From positions 248,001 through 312,000 of the forward strand of contig LVLI01000005.1 of the NCBI GenBank assembly GCA_001687465.1: a DNA stretch of 64,000 bases. Direction: 5' to 3'. The translations under genes and the position numbers were made by a program. Below, piece after piece: positions 25,026-36,029 of the stretch. Each line of letters begins with the position of its first letter. The stretch's first letter is position 1. This DNA is from Halocafeteria seosinensis (Eukaryota > Sar > Bigyra > Bicosoecida). Below the pieces are notes generated by a model. The model worked only from the letters and a program-made list of their open reading frames with translations, did no database searches and had not been told where the DNA came from.

Positions 25026-27967
25026 ATGAGTGCACGCTGTGAAAGTTGCGTGAACAAGGACTTGCCACCGCATCCGTCGGACAAGAACTTTGCTGTGGCA
25101 CTAACCCTCATTGCGATACACTTAATTGTCTGTGCCACTGGTGCTTTGGTAGTGCTTAAGCGGCAGCACCGAAGCCCACTGAGAAATAGGCAAATCACAC
25201 TCGTTTTATGCTCCAATGCCCTGAGCCTAATTGGTATAACAGGTAAGCAACCGGCAACCGGGTCCTTGCCCTTCGAAAGCTCATAACAGAATAATAACGA
25301 ATTTGTTTGAGTGCCAACCACAGCTTTTCTAAGTGATATAATCGGATGGGTGAGTACTGTATAGCGTTAACCGACTCTGCGGTCCGTGCGTAAACTTTTA
25401 CTCTATCCGTACAGGCGAACTATCCTTGCTTACTGTCGCTTTTTGTTCGGGCTTACGCCGTTCCGATGGCATTCGCACCGTTATTGCTGAACTTGCTCAG
25501 GATAAACCTGTTGAAGCATATCCAAACTTGTGCGGGCGTGCTGGGAAGTTCGGCTACCCGACCACACAACACGATGACAATGACGAAGGGTGGCAGTCGA
25601 ACTTCCCACGAGAACTCAGATTCATTAAGAGCGTTTGCCTACACCGCAGCTCACTCACCGAGAAAGACTGTTTCCCACGGTTATAACTCGTATGAAGATC
25701 AAGGAAAGCCTGCAAGTACCAATGTGCCAACAATTGTCATTTCTGCAGCAGGAAGAAGTACTCAGCAGCAATACTATCACCCTAGAATGGAGCCTGTCCA
25801 GCTGTTTTCAACCATTACGGAGGAAGAGCAGGAAGAGATGGGCGGCAGTGGCTATCCTTTCGGTGTATCTGAAGATATTGAAGGTGACCAAGACGTGTCA
25901 AGAACTTCCTTTTCGAACACTTCTGACACGCCTACCCGTGAACTGACCTTTGCGTCTCAGCCGACACGAAGTAGATATGAACTTCCTTTGTTTCTTTCAG
26001 GGAAGTCCGTCTCTATGTACGTTAGAAGTAAACCTTCCCAGCACCCCCTCCGCGCCGTTGGTACAGAAGGCGACTTGAAAAATATAGTGCCTTCACGAAA
26101 ATTTTCTCAAAGCTCCATGCTTCGAGAGGAGACCACGGACAGTACCTTAACTCGAGATGTTGAGCAAGATACCCGCATTGAAACGCGGTTGAGGGTTCTT
26201 AGATTCTTCTTGTCATGGAAGGGTCAAACAGTTATTGCCACGTTTATTTTGTTGGTTCCTGTGCTGTATATTGTTCCAACTCTTCTACTACGACCTGAAT
26301 ACCAGCAGGGGCGGCGAGGATGCAATCTAGAAAACGATCTCGAGCAATCCACTCTGCTGGGAGTGTATCTGTTGTTTATTTTTGCTCTTCTCCATCAGAG
26401 ATGGCAATTACGAAGCCTTGGCAACCTCTTCTCCATGCGAACGTACGTCATCCCAGTGCCTCATTGTTGTGCGGAATAATGTAAAATGGTTGCTTCCATG
26501 CTGCATCCATCCTGCAGGGAAATGAACTTCTTCACTGTAGGAACACTTGCACTTTTACTCGTGTTCTTGTTGTATCAGGAAAACGTGAACGAATTTGACA
26601 CAATGAATTCAGGAATTTTCGGTTGGATTGTGTGGATATGGGTTGTTGTAAGTAATGAATACGGATATCCTGTATGTACTTGACGGTGCACTCCTTGCGG
26701 CCTGACAATTGTTTGCACCCCAGTTCTGCACTAATCACCTTCCCGCGTTACTGACATACACGAGGCGGTTCCAAAGTTCATCGCCGAAGGCTAACAACAA
26801 AGCAGTTACTATTTCCCGCAGTGTAAGTTACTTGGGAGGCGGGGACGCTAATTATTGACTCATCGTTGTCTTCAATTCGGTTGGTAGCAGACATTGACTA
26901 GGGCGAAGCAATACGCAAGCGACCGCTACTTGAATGTTTCAAGAAAATGTGTCCCGTTGCTTAAACAGAAGTTATCTGAGTTAAAGTGCCGACAGGGAGG
27001 TAGATCCCGGGATAACAAGAAAGCCTCGGTGAAGTATAGCGAAAGGGTCATTCATCTAAACCTTGAGAACATAATGGAAATTCCTTCCACTCAAGAGCTT
27101 TTTGTTGAGCACCTAAAACATGAATTCTCCGTAGAGAACTACCTATTCTGGGTAGAGGCTGACTTACAACGATGGGTAAACGACCAAGTAATTGTTTCTC
27201 ATGCGCGCAGTTTCACCAATTTTGTCACTGATAGTGTGGTTAACCACACTAGTGCTACGGACAAAAGTAAACGTACAATCACTACTCACGATGAAAGCGG
27301 TCCTCGGCCGATGACCAATGTGACACCACCTCAGACGGACAAATTGTTCGAGAAACGTGGCCCGCAGTCTCCAGGATCGGAACATGCGTCGGTCGGAACC
27401 GGAAATAGTGACAAAACAGCAACATTGAATTCCCCGTCATATGACGAAATCTTGGCTCATGCGAGAGATATCTATTTTAAATATATTCATAAGGACGCTG
27501 TGCTTCAGATTAATATATCTGGAGAGATGGCAAAAGTTCTCACAAAACGATTGTTGGAGACCCATAAAACTACTGAAGAACTGAACGAACCCACAGGGAA
27601 CGCGAAACCTAAACCAAAATCATTGAAAAGAGGCAAGACTGTAATCATGAAGGCCCCCAGTAAGGCCCAGATATTGCCCGTAAGCGGTGAGCTTCTCAAG
27701 CAGCGTTCCGTGGAGGCAGACAGTGGTGCGAGTTCGAAAGGCGGTACCTCCGAGCACTCTATGAGCGCCAGTGAAGTAGCTCGGATTCAAGCTGACTTAA
27801 GGAGCCAGTTGATCTTCGTTTTTGATGAAGCACGGGAGGAGGTTTGGAAAATAATGGAACGTGATAGCTTTGAGAGGTTTAAAGGTACTCGCCACTTCCA
27901 GAGAGCTGTTGATATTTTCACTAGTCAGGCGATAAGTGATTATGATGGTGAGCTCGAGACTCCGTAG
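25026..27967 (+). CDS. Seven-transmembrane RGS protein
   Basis: Couples a 7TM membrane domain to a cytosolic RGS domain that speeds GTP hydrolysis by G-alpha, the layout of plant RGS1. Six exons: 25026-25242, 25324-25349, 25415-26442, 26518-26647, 26724-26822 and 26891-27967 (about 858 residues, all in frame). Helices: FAVALTLIAIHLIV, ITLVLCSNALSLIG, CLLSLFVRAYAVPMAF, then a Ser/Thr-rich loop of roughly 200 residues, then VIATFILLVPVLYIV, LGVYLLFIFALL, TVGTLALLLVFLL and GWIVWIWVV. The RGS domain starts near residue 560 (IPSTQELFVEHLKHEFSVEN, then YLFWVEAD) and ends with VWKIMERDSFERF. It is interrupted by two long inserts, one after the TNFVTDSVV helix and one after LTKRLLE. The gene converges on the next one, with stop codons only a few bases apart. 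Confidence 0.88.
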
Positions 27968-27973
27968 CGATTG

Positions 27974-29917
27974 TCAGTCGGAATCATCTTCCGGTGATAC
28001 TCCCGCCTGTACAGCACTGCAATACACAGAGGACGTTTTCGATGTAACGGAATGCGCTTAGTTATACTACTTACCTGCGGAGTAATGCAATAAGAATCAA
28101 TGTGTAGCAGATGTGAAATCCATCTGCGAAAGCAGTTTGAAGTGTCCAAAAAAACACAGCTTTGAACTCATTCGCGACCAGATGAAACCGGACTTCTTCT
28201 GCTTTCGCAGTGCAACCGGAATCTTCCAGCGAGCTCCAGAAAGAGTAGTGATCGTCAACAATCGATGCAAAAAAGATAGCTGCTATCAACTTTCCAATAC
28301 ATAGAAGCAATACCATCCATTGATTCAGTAGGTAGCGTACTAAGCATTGCAGGACTGATAGCCTTTGATCCTCTGGTATGATATGCCGTTGGCTGAATTT
28401 AGGTGCGATTTTGCCTCCCCTACAGCAAACAAGATCATTAGTAAGGATTTCCCGCAAAAGGTAGAAAGGCGCAATGAAACCAACAAGGGAGTTTAACGAA
28501 ATATTGAGAGCTATGAACAGTGTCCAAGTTGACTGCAACCCATCGTCCTCCAAATGGCTTCGTCGTTCTGCGAGATCGCCAATATCCACATGACACGAGT
28601 TGTGCCACGCAGGTTCTCTTCGGACGTATATGTGAAAAGTCTTCTCTGCTGTTTCGGCGAATTTTAACAACTTTTCACAAACAGTAAAACGGGTCGCCTT
28701 GAAACATATATCGTCCGTGTTTAGGCACTGATCGAAACCAAACGACATTCCCGTCCCGTCACTATCTGGATGACAGGTTCCCCCAGTGGGGTTGTTTGCT
28801 TCTGCGAGAAATGATTGCTTCAGTAACTGCTCTTCACTCTGGGCATCAATCTGTTCCCATCCAGTGTCTGTATGTTCGCAGGAGGTGTCATATGTGTTCC
28901 TGCCATTCTTTCCACGTTCTCTGTATGTCCTAAAACTGCTATCTGTGACACAGGGTCGTTCGAACCCAATACCGACCTTTATGATTGGAGCCAAATTTTC
29001 CTCGGACCTTCTCGATTTGGCCAGTACATATTGCGAATTCTTGGAGCGCGAGCTTGGTTCTAGTTCTTCGAAGCTGCATTCACAGCTTCGGCGTGAGTTA
29101 AATAGCCCCCATGCGCTACTTTTCTGACTTACCCCTCTTCCTCCTTCCTGCTATCGAACTCTTGGAGGGTCATTATGCGCAATTTTGTTAGAGGACAGGG
29201 CTCTCCAAGAGGCATGCAAGTTCCTCTCGCCTCTTGTGTTGCGTTTACGCCGCAAATTTTGAAACTGCAAGGACCAGATTCTAGTTTGCTCATATGAACT
29301 GCCTATGTCGTCATGAAGGCTTACCCTTGTGGGCACTTGCCATTGTTCGGTGTGGGTCTTGCTCGAACACTACCATCCGACGCAAGAAACAGGAATTGTC
29401 TGGAGTCTCCGCCTACGGCGTCACCGCATATTGCAGTTTCATTTCTCCACATAACAATGTCTCGTTCAGCGAAAATAACATCGTCCTCACAACCAGCACG
29501 GATCGCCGCTGGAGAGCAAGAGCTGGAATGACTGAAAAATGGGTGATCTTGTTCCGAAGCTGAAATGGGGCATACGCAAGGAGGTTCTTTCGAGCCCTGC
29601 AAGCATAGGAGACGGTAACTTGTTGACGAAGCGAGGTATAGTGGGGTGGCTTGAGAACATACAGGCCATTCAAAATGGGAAAATACCGAGTCACCTCCAC
29701 AACTCTCCAGACCTACATCAGCATCAGTAATTGAGGCGTCTGATACAGGTTTGGACTCCCACATGTCAAAGAGTTCCTGTATCCCTTCGCGCTCAGGCTC
29801 CCATTGCTTTATACGTGTGAACGCTTTCCACACTGAAACGACAGACCACGCGGTAAGACCAAAGCAAATTAGCACGAGGAATATCAGAAACTGCGGACTC
29901 TTTGGGTTGCACGTCAT
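27974..29917 (-). CDS. Unrecognised membrane protein (signal anchor plus three helices)
   Basis: Exons 29917-29325, 29264-29133 and 29073-28075 join in frame; the last exon is 28016-27974, or 28006-27940 if a second acceptor is used. Length is about 588 residues (596 with the alternative). A hydrophobic helix follows the start (FLIFLVLICFGLTAW). Next comes a loop of about 380 residues with many cysteines (CVCPIS, KICGVNATQE, EPCPLTK) and NxT/NxS sites, so it is probably lumenal or extracellular. Three more helices follow: WTLFIALNISLNSLVGFI, WMVLLLCIGKLIAAIFF and a C-terminal one (ICYTLILIALL). I do not recognise the family. It is tail-to-tail with the 7TM-RGS gene. With the alternative acceptor the two coding regions overlap by 28 bp on opposite strands. 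Confidence 0.72.
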
Positions 29918-30295
29918 CGTGTCCTTGATTCCCTTAGCATTCTATATGGGACGAGGTTGAACCAGGGCATGCTCTCTCCCGAGCAGTCGAATACTGGGTA
30001 CAACGGGGTATGTTTCCAGACTAGCCCATGTTTCTGCTTCAGTACCGTGTAAAAGAAAATAATTACCAATGTTCATAGTGATGCAATTTACTAACTGCTG
30101 CAATAGACAAGCCTTATCTACGTCTAGGTAATGATTTATGACCCGTAAGCCGTTAAGTGTGGTCGCACTACTTCAACGAGATCGAAGATCACGAATCGTC
30201 GATTTGGAATCGACCTAACACATTGACCAACGACGACTTCTTGAAAAAGACGCGTCCTTGCCAATACGTATATTCTTTGTTCCCAAACACGATGT
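29918..30295. other. Intergenic, upstream of unknown membrane protein
   Basis: These 378 bp between two minus-strand genes should hold the promoter of the unknown membrane protein and the PIG-C 3' UTR. I see no gene or repeat. Confidence 0.5.
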
Positions 30296-31183
30296 CTACC
30301 CTAACGCAGTTACTTTTGCAACATCCCATGGTCCTTGTATTTCGCTGCAGTGTCACCCGATTTGGTCACTGACTAACCACGAAACGAGACGGTTGTATAG
30401 ACACGTACCTCTTATATTGCATAACGAACGTAAACCAGATTGGACAAACAATGCATATGAAGAACATTCCGGCGACATATAGGATACAAATAAGCGTCGA
30501 TTCCCTCCTAAGCAAGCAGAATGTCAACAAGGAAAGCAGTATCGACAAAGGCATTTTCACTTGGGGTAACTTCACTTCAATGAAGTCTAGAGCGACAGGT
30601 GCAAGTGCAAACACCTCAATAGCACACAAAGTGAAGAAGTACACATGCTGAACGCTTGGAAGCCTCGAAGCGAGCAGCACCGTAGCAAACATTCCAGCGT
30701 TTAGGGACAGGGCTCCATCAAAGCTGCAGAAATGATCGCTCCATTCATAGCATGGAAGTTTTGTAAACATCAAAAGAGAACTTACTGGTGAGAAAAAGAG
30801 GGGTTTTTGTAGTCGTGGAAAATCATGTGAATGGCGGAGAACAGTATAGTCAGAGCCCACATGGTATCGTCAGAAAACGACTGAGTTAGTGTCTGCAACA
30901 CTGGTGAGACCACTATCAACGCTGCAAGAAATATGATTCCTTGCCACGCAGCTTCCACTGCACCTTCAAAACTATCTGGATCCCAAAAAAATCACAACAC
31001 ATTGTTTAGGATGAATAGTCATCCAAAGCCCCGAACAGACATATTACGTACCGAACACTCTGAAGGCCGTAGGCAACAAGAGTACTACGACTATTGCAAA
31101 CAAGGCACAGACTAAATCGAGCACTATTAGGCTCATCACTTCCAGCGGTTGCAGGGTTTGGACATGAAGAAATACTACCTGCA

Positions 31184-31235
<52 letters not shown>

Positions 31236-31738
31236 TGAACGAGTGAAGCCGGGGTGAGCAAGGCTCAAATAAAAACAGCAGACGTACCAGCACTATGGCT
31301 AGAAGACTGATTTTGTTAATTATTGCTGTTGTACTCTTTATCATAGACCATAACCCATGATACTGTACGTTCGCTGCAGTTTAAACGATAATTGCCGTAA
31401 GAGAAGTCAACCAATTGCTACTGCTTATAATGTAACTCACCGTTGGTAACAAGGGAGGCGAGAAACGTATCGTCTAAATAGTCATCCGGATACCCTTGGT
31501 TTTCATATAACACTCGCCGCCACCGATTGCTTCTTTGAGCTTTCCCATTCCGATACGACCGCGGTTTGGCGTTTCGTGTTGCACTTTGATTCCTCAACCC
31601 CGGTTGATCACTTGCCTCAGAGGAATAGGGAGAGCTATATGGTTCGACGTCATTCAGAGATTCCGTGGTATCTTCTTCCGATGCCTCAAATCCGCCATCC
31701 TGTAATTTCGGCACGGTAGGTTGGCTTGACGCTTCCAT
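30296..31738 (-). CDS. PIGC: PIG-C / GPI2, subunit of GPI-GlcNAc transferase
   Basis: Part of the ER complex that moves GlcNAc from UDP-GlcNAc to phosphatidylinositol, the first step of GPI-anchor synthesis. Six exons: 31738-31441, 31373-31288, 31178-31052, 30975-30786, 30723-30409 and 30344-30296, all in phase (about 354 residues). A disordered N-terminus precedes the family's WRRVLYENQGYPDDYLDDTF. Helices follow, including SPVLQTLTQSFSDDTMWAL and the strongly conserved FDGALSLNAGMFATVLLASR. A tiny last exon encodes EIQGPWDVAKV, matching the IHGPWDEA ending of human PIG-C; without that exon the protein would lack the motif. Intron 2 contains a long CA repeat. The first ATG in frame is used; a TTG upstream is not needed. 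Confidence 0.94.
31186..31231. repeat. (CA)n microsatellite within PIG-C intron 2
   Basis: About 23 perfect CA units lie just upstream of the exon-3 acceptor of PIG-C. On the sense strand they form the (GT)n tract before TTGCAG. This makes the intron 109 bp, longer than its neighbours. Confidence 0.95.
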
Positions 31739-32319
31739 TGCGTCTCTGACGGTTCTATGCCATCCTGGAACGGCGCGAATCGCCTCTCTCAAGTAGCTGA
31801 AGGACTTGATACATCATATGCTCCCTCTTTTGGTATCTCTCAGCGGGCTAAACATAGCCTTACATCACGAAGGAACGTAGTTTATCATAGACTCTTCATT
31901 TCAACTGCCTGCTTTCATTATGTGCAGCAGCTTCGCCATTAAATTATGCCCCCACACCAATCCTGACGTAAACCAAAGTATTATGTTGACTCAGTAATGC
32001 GCTAGACAAATCAATTGAGATGTTGTATGATAGCTTGTATCACGGCACATCTGATGGCATGAATGTGCGCTAAAGGTACTCGACCCCTGCCTTCACCATT
32101 GAAGTTTGTTTTGAAAGCTGGACGCCAAAGTTTGTAAGTTATTGTAACGTGTATGCCCTTACCAAGTGAAGCTAAAATGGAACACGTCAATGTCAAAAGC
32201 AGATAGGTAAAGGGTTTATGGCGAAGTGTTAACCATTTATCGGGCGTAGCTGCACAATCATGTTGTACATCACTGTTAAACACTAACAGCTGTCAATGAC
32301 TGTCATTATTATGTTTCGG
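31739..32319. other. Intergenic, PIG-C promoter and Rab5 3' UTR
   Basis: This 581 bp lies between two minus-strand genes. A frame at 32011-32283 has no recognisable features. I see no RNA gene or repeat. Confidence 0.5.
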
Positions 32320-33426
32320 TTAGCAGCACTTCTTCTGGGATTTTTCGTTGCTAGTAACATCTAGAATATCATCATCCCGAGATTCATGAAGGGGTAACTT
32401 TCTTGCTGCATAAAATAGTTGCACAACGGTAAGAACGCACCTACGGCGCTCCACGACGAGTGATACATACCAATATCCGTGAAAAGCTCATTCACATTTT
32501 CCCCTGTCTTGGCTGAAACTTCTTTGAAGAGGATTCCCATTTTCTGAGCATACTCCATAGCTTCCTGAAAATAGAGTACAGGGAGGTGAATACCATGAAA
32601 GCAATGACGGTGAAACAACGAAAACGTACGTCGGTATGGACCTCTCGTTCCTCAGCCATATCGCTCTTGTTTCCAGCAAGGGCAATTATACAATTCTTGT
32701 CCCCTCGTCGCTGTAGTTCAGTTATCCATGATTTCGCGCCATCGAATGATTCCTGAGAAGAAGGATATTCAATGAAAACATAGCATTGGTTGGAGCAAAC
32801 GAGGGAGCGCAACTCACTTTGTTGGTTATGTCGTATACAACAATAGCTGCTCCTGCCCCCCGATAGTACATTGGTGCCAAACTCCTATACCGCTCTGTCT
32901 CAAATGATAGATATCCATCAGTAATGAAGAAGAATATGCTCACTTCTGTCGGCTACAAGGAGGCAAACAGACATGCTTCTGATCATAACCTACCTTGACC
33001 TGCTGTATCCCAAATCTGCAGAGAAATTTAATAACCCAAGCATCGCCCAATACCATTACTCAACTATACGGCTTGCTAAGTACACATGTAGACAATGAGC
33101 GTACCTCATATTTTACTGTCACATCATCAAGCGTGACGCTTTGTTGTAAGAAGGCAGCTGCAGATTGGAGAAGTCATACGGCAGTGCAGTATAAGTGCAT
33201 GCTCCTATAACTGGTTAGAGACGAACCTCCGATTGTCGGCTCCTGATAGTCGTACCATTCCTTCCGAACAAACTGAACCACAAGGCATGATTTGCCTGCA
33301 GCAATGATCCACGAATGCGGATGAAGTTGGATATCTGCTCTATCGAAATACCTCTCCGAGCCACTTACCTACTGATGTGTTGCCTAGCAACACCAGTTTA
33401 GTGTTTACAACATTCCTAGAAGCCAT
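32320..33426 (-). CDS. RAB5: Rab5-family small GTPase, copy 1
   Basis: Controls early endosome docking and fusion when GTP-bound and lipid-anchored. Eight exons in phase: 33426-33369, 33295-33227, 33157-33105, 33015-32994, 32894-32818, 32752-32630, 32564-32471 and 32405-32320 (193 residues). All G motifs are present: P-loop GNTSVGKS, effector region [34 protein letters not shown] and SAK. The tail ends KKCC, suited to double geranylgeranylation. The AAF effector loop and [11 protein letters not shown] are Rab5-subfamily signatures. Intron 1 splits the P-loop codon run. Intron 2 has an unusual GTTCGT donor. It lies head-to-tail with a second Rab5-like gene with which it shares most intron positions. 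Confidence 0.95.
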
Positions 33427-33484
33427 TCTAGCACTCGCTCTACACTGTGTTTGTGTGTACTAAAGAGTGAGACCCACCAATGCT

Positions 33485-33900
33485 CTAATTCGCCGTGTAA
33501 TGCACTCCTTCCAGTGTCCCTGCCGAGGAGTAGATGCGTACAATGATTATACTGGCCAAACGAATTGAAATGAGTTCAGACAAGCAAGATACCGGGGTAA
33601 AGCGGCTGAAAACACGATAAATCAATGAAAGTCCAGAACGCGCACTCTGTCCAAGCAAGTCCCCGCTTTCTTCTACGCAGTCTTCCCCTCGAGCAAAATT
33701 TTCAAACGCCGCAAAGCAATTATCCCCATCCACACAACAAACCGTGCGAAATGGTGTATTAATCACACACACAACACCAGCGTCATGAATGCTCGAGGAA
33801 TATTCACCGGGTGGCGGTTGAAGAACGGTTTCCGCACTTCTCGCCCATGGACGACAGTCTCTGAGTTGGAAGTTCTTGGAACAAGACCGTAGTTCCTCGC
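33485..33900 (-). CDS. Orphan 3' exon of an unrecognised gene
   Basis: A frame open for about 137 codons follows a strong acceptor, a run of 14 T then CAG at 33901-33903, and ends at a TAG at 33485. It has no in-frame ATG, so it must be the last exon of a spliced gene. The product is cysteine-containing (TVCCVDGDNCFAAFENFARG) and ends with a hydrophobic segment (LISIRLASIIIVRIYSS). The first exon is not evident in the 190 bp up to the Rab5 copy 2 stop. It could lie further upstream, or the frame could be chance. No family recognised. Confidence 0.35.
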
Positions 33901-34090
33901 CTGAAAAAAAAAAAAAAGGAATTGCACATGCTCTGAAAGTTAGTGTCGATTCATTGCGTGACGCTATCTGTGGAAGAAAATTTGTCTATCTCTACCATGG
34001 AATCCTCTAACTTTAGATGATGCAGGATCGATCGTCCCACTCCGGTCGAACCGACGCTGGTGGTTCCTAGCTATAGTTGCGAGACCGACC

Positions 34091-35059
34091 TTATTTACAG
34101 CAAGAGCTTCCCCCTTGCTGTTGGCTGATATCCACCAGCGCTGAACGTTGCGGTTCCTTAGTTGGCATCTTCCGTGCGATTTCTTCGAATATAAGCTCAA
34201 CATTGATATCCTTTTTCGCCGATGTTTCTCGGAAAATGAGACCCTTGCTATCTGCGTACTCTTCAGCTTGCTGTACCCAAACATATTAGAAAAACAGAAC
34301 ACTGACTTTGGTGCGAGTTGTAGTCGTTACAGCATCCGACCTACCTCACGAGAGACTTGTCTTTCTCCCGGCAAGTCGCATTTGTTACCTGCCAAGGCTA
34401 TAACAGGAGTCCTCCCTGATTCTCTACCAGCATCTTGCTCTAAACGTGATACCCATTGCTTGGCATTATTGAAGGATTCCTGCGACGGTTGGAAATGAGG
34501 CTAGCAACGAAACGCGTGGAGTTCGCATACTTCATTTGCACTCTTACCATTGACTGAATCTGATAAACGACCACCACTGCTTCTGCGCCTCTATAATACA
34601 TTGGCGCTAAACTCTTATATCTTTCTGCAATTAATCAGGTAAAACAGGTCAGTGACGACAAGTGTAAACGGCACTAACTCTGCAACTCACCCTGCCCTGC
34701 CGTATCCCAGATCTGCAACACCGTTCCAGACACGCCAAACAACCGAAATAAGTATCAAGAGTTTACATTTCATCGCAAATAAGTTGATACGCATACCTCG
34801 AACTTTACTGTCATACTCTCCACACTAACACTCCTTTGACTAAACGCGGCTGCAGTTTACAAAGCAGGTATTTAACGTGTCATGCTATCTAGACATTGGC
34901 CGCAGACCTACCTCCTATGGTTGGGTCTGTTTTTTCTTTAAAACAATTTCGACAAAATCGATCGACTATACTTGATTTTCCAGTTCCCATGTCTCCCAAC
35001 AACACCAGTTTGTGCGTCTGTGTTTGCCGCCCTTGTCCGTACGGTGCTTGACTCGCCAT
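34091..35059 (-). CDS. RAB5: Rab5-family small GTPase, copy 2
   Basis: Endosomal Rab GTPase. Six exons in phase: 35059-34912, 34849-34797, 34712-34691, 34624-34548, 34479-34345 and 34270-34091 (204 residues). Motifs: P-loop GDMGTGKS (close to the GDVGAGKS of plant Rab5), [35 protein letters not shown] and TSAK. The tail ends SSCCK, a dicysteine prenylation site with one residue after it. Five intron positions and phases match copy 1; copy 1 has one extra intron in the P-loop and one near the C-terminus. Tandem duplication is the simplest explanation. In the switch/alpha region VVVVYQIQSM replaces the usual VYDIT, so effector binding may differ. Confidence 0.94.
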
Positions 35060-36029
35060 GGTTATCTATTCGCTTTACTGCACGAGCGACAACCTCTCCG
35101 AAAACTCTCCGTGTGTGCACTAGGAATCTTCCAAACGTGACAGTCTCCGTAATTATGCTAACTTCTGGGGATAACGGGAGTCCTCAGATCCAGTTCAACA
35201 TTGAATGAGTATGTTGGGAAGAATATAAGCACATGGACAATAATCTCCACAAGAGACAAAATGCGGTAACGGGCTCGTTTCCAATTTTCGGACCATACAC
35301 TAATAACACAATTGCACGCGACGAGCTCTTTATTAGCCAGAAGCCGGAGTACGTGTAATGTGTTTTAAGTGCCGCGCACTGCCGCTCCACGTACACGACA
35401 AACAAATGTGCGGGTTCACTTTTTTCTTTCCCTTTGTTTTTGTGTGGAGCAGGCTGGGGTGTCTCTCATGGAATACGGGTTGTCAGTGAATACAGCAGGC
35501 TATTTTTCTCTCTCTCTGATTCAAGAGAACAAACAATGGAGTAAGCATTCCTTTGTTTGGCATTCTTGTGGTTGGTTGGTTTGCGTCTGTGGAAGTGAGT
35601 AAGTCAAAAGGAATTCTGTCCGGAACCCACTTTGGGTCTTTTCTTGTCCAACATAATCTCTTTGTGCGTTCCGGAACGCTAAGTTCTGTGTTGTGGACGA
35701 AACTGTCCGCGGATTCACTGATCTAAGAAGGTAGTGTCGGTGTGCACGAGGGATCTTGGCGTTTTGAATGAGGGAGATAGTGAATCTGAAAGGCTCTCGA
35801 AATCCAGAAAACGACGATGTTTGGTCTCTCCTTGTTTAATTTTTCTGTTTTGTTTTTGGAAAGAAATTGTAGAATTTTAAATGGTGATCGGTTTTCTCGA
35901 TGGCAAGAGTAAAGTCCGTTTGATTTCTGCAAAGGCACTCAATCACCCTGTGTTGTCCCCTTGTTACAGATTCAAATTGAGCAAATCGGGCGATATTTTT
36001 TGGGATAGTTAGAGAGAAAGGAGGTCAAC
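35060..36029. promoter_or_regulatory. Divergent promoter region, Rab5 copy 2 / exportin-7
   Basis: A 970-bp gap between divergent start codons. From about 35400 to 35950 the plus strand is rich in T and G runs, as expected for a 5' leader or promoter. I recognise no defined motif, RNA gene or repeat. Confidence 0.4.

Noticed and set aside
31006-31344. Frame with a long CV repeat
   Set aside because: It is the CA microsatellite of a PIG-C intron read through in frame; the flanking exons splice it out in phase.
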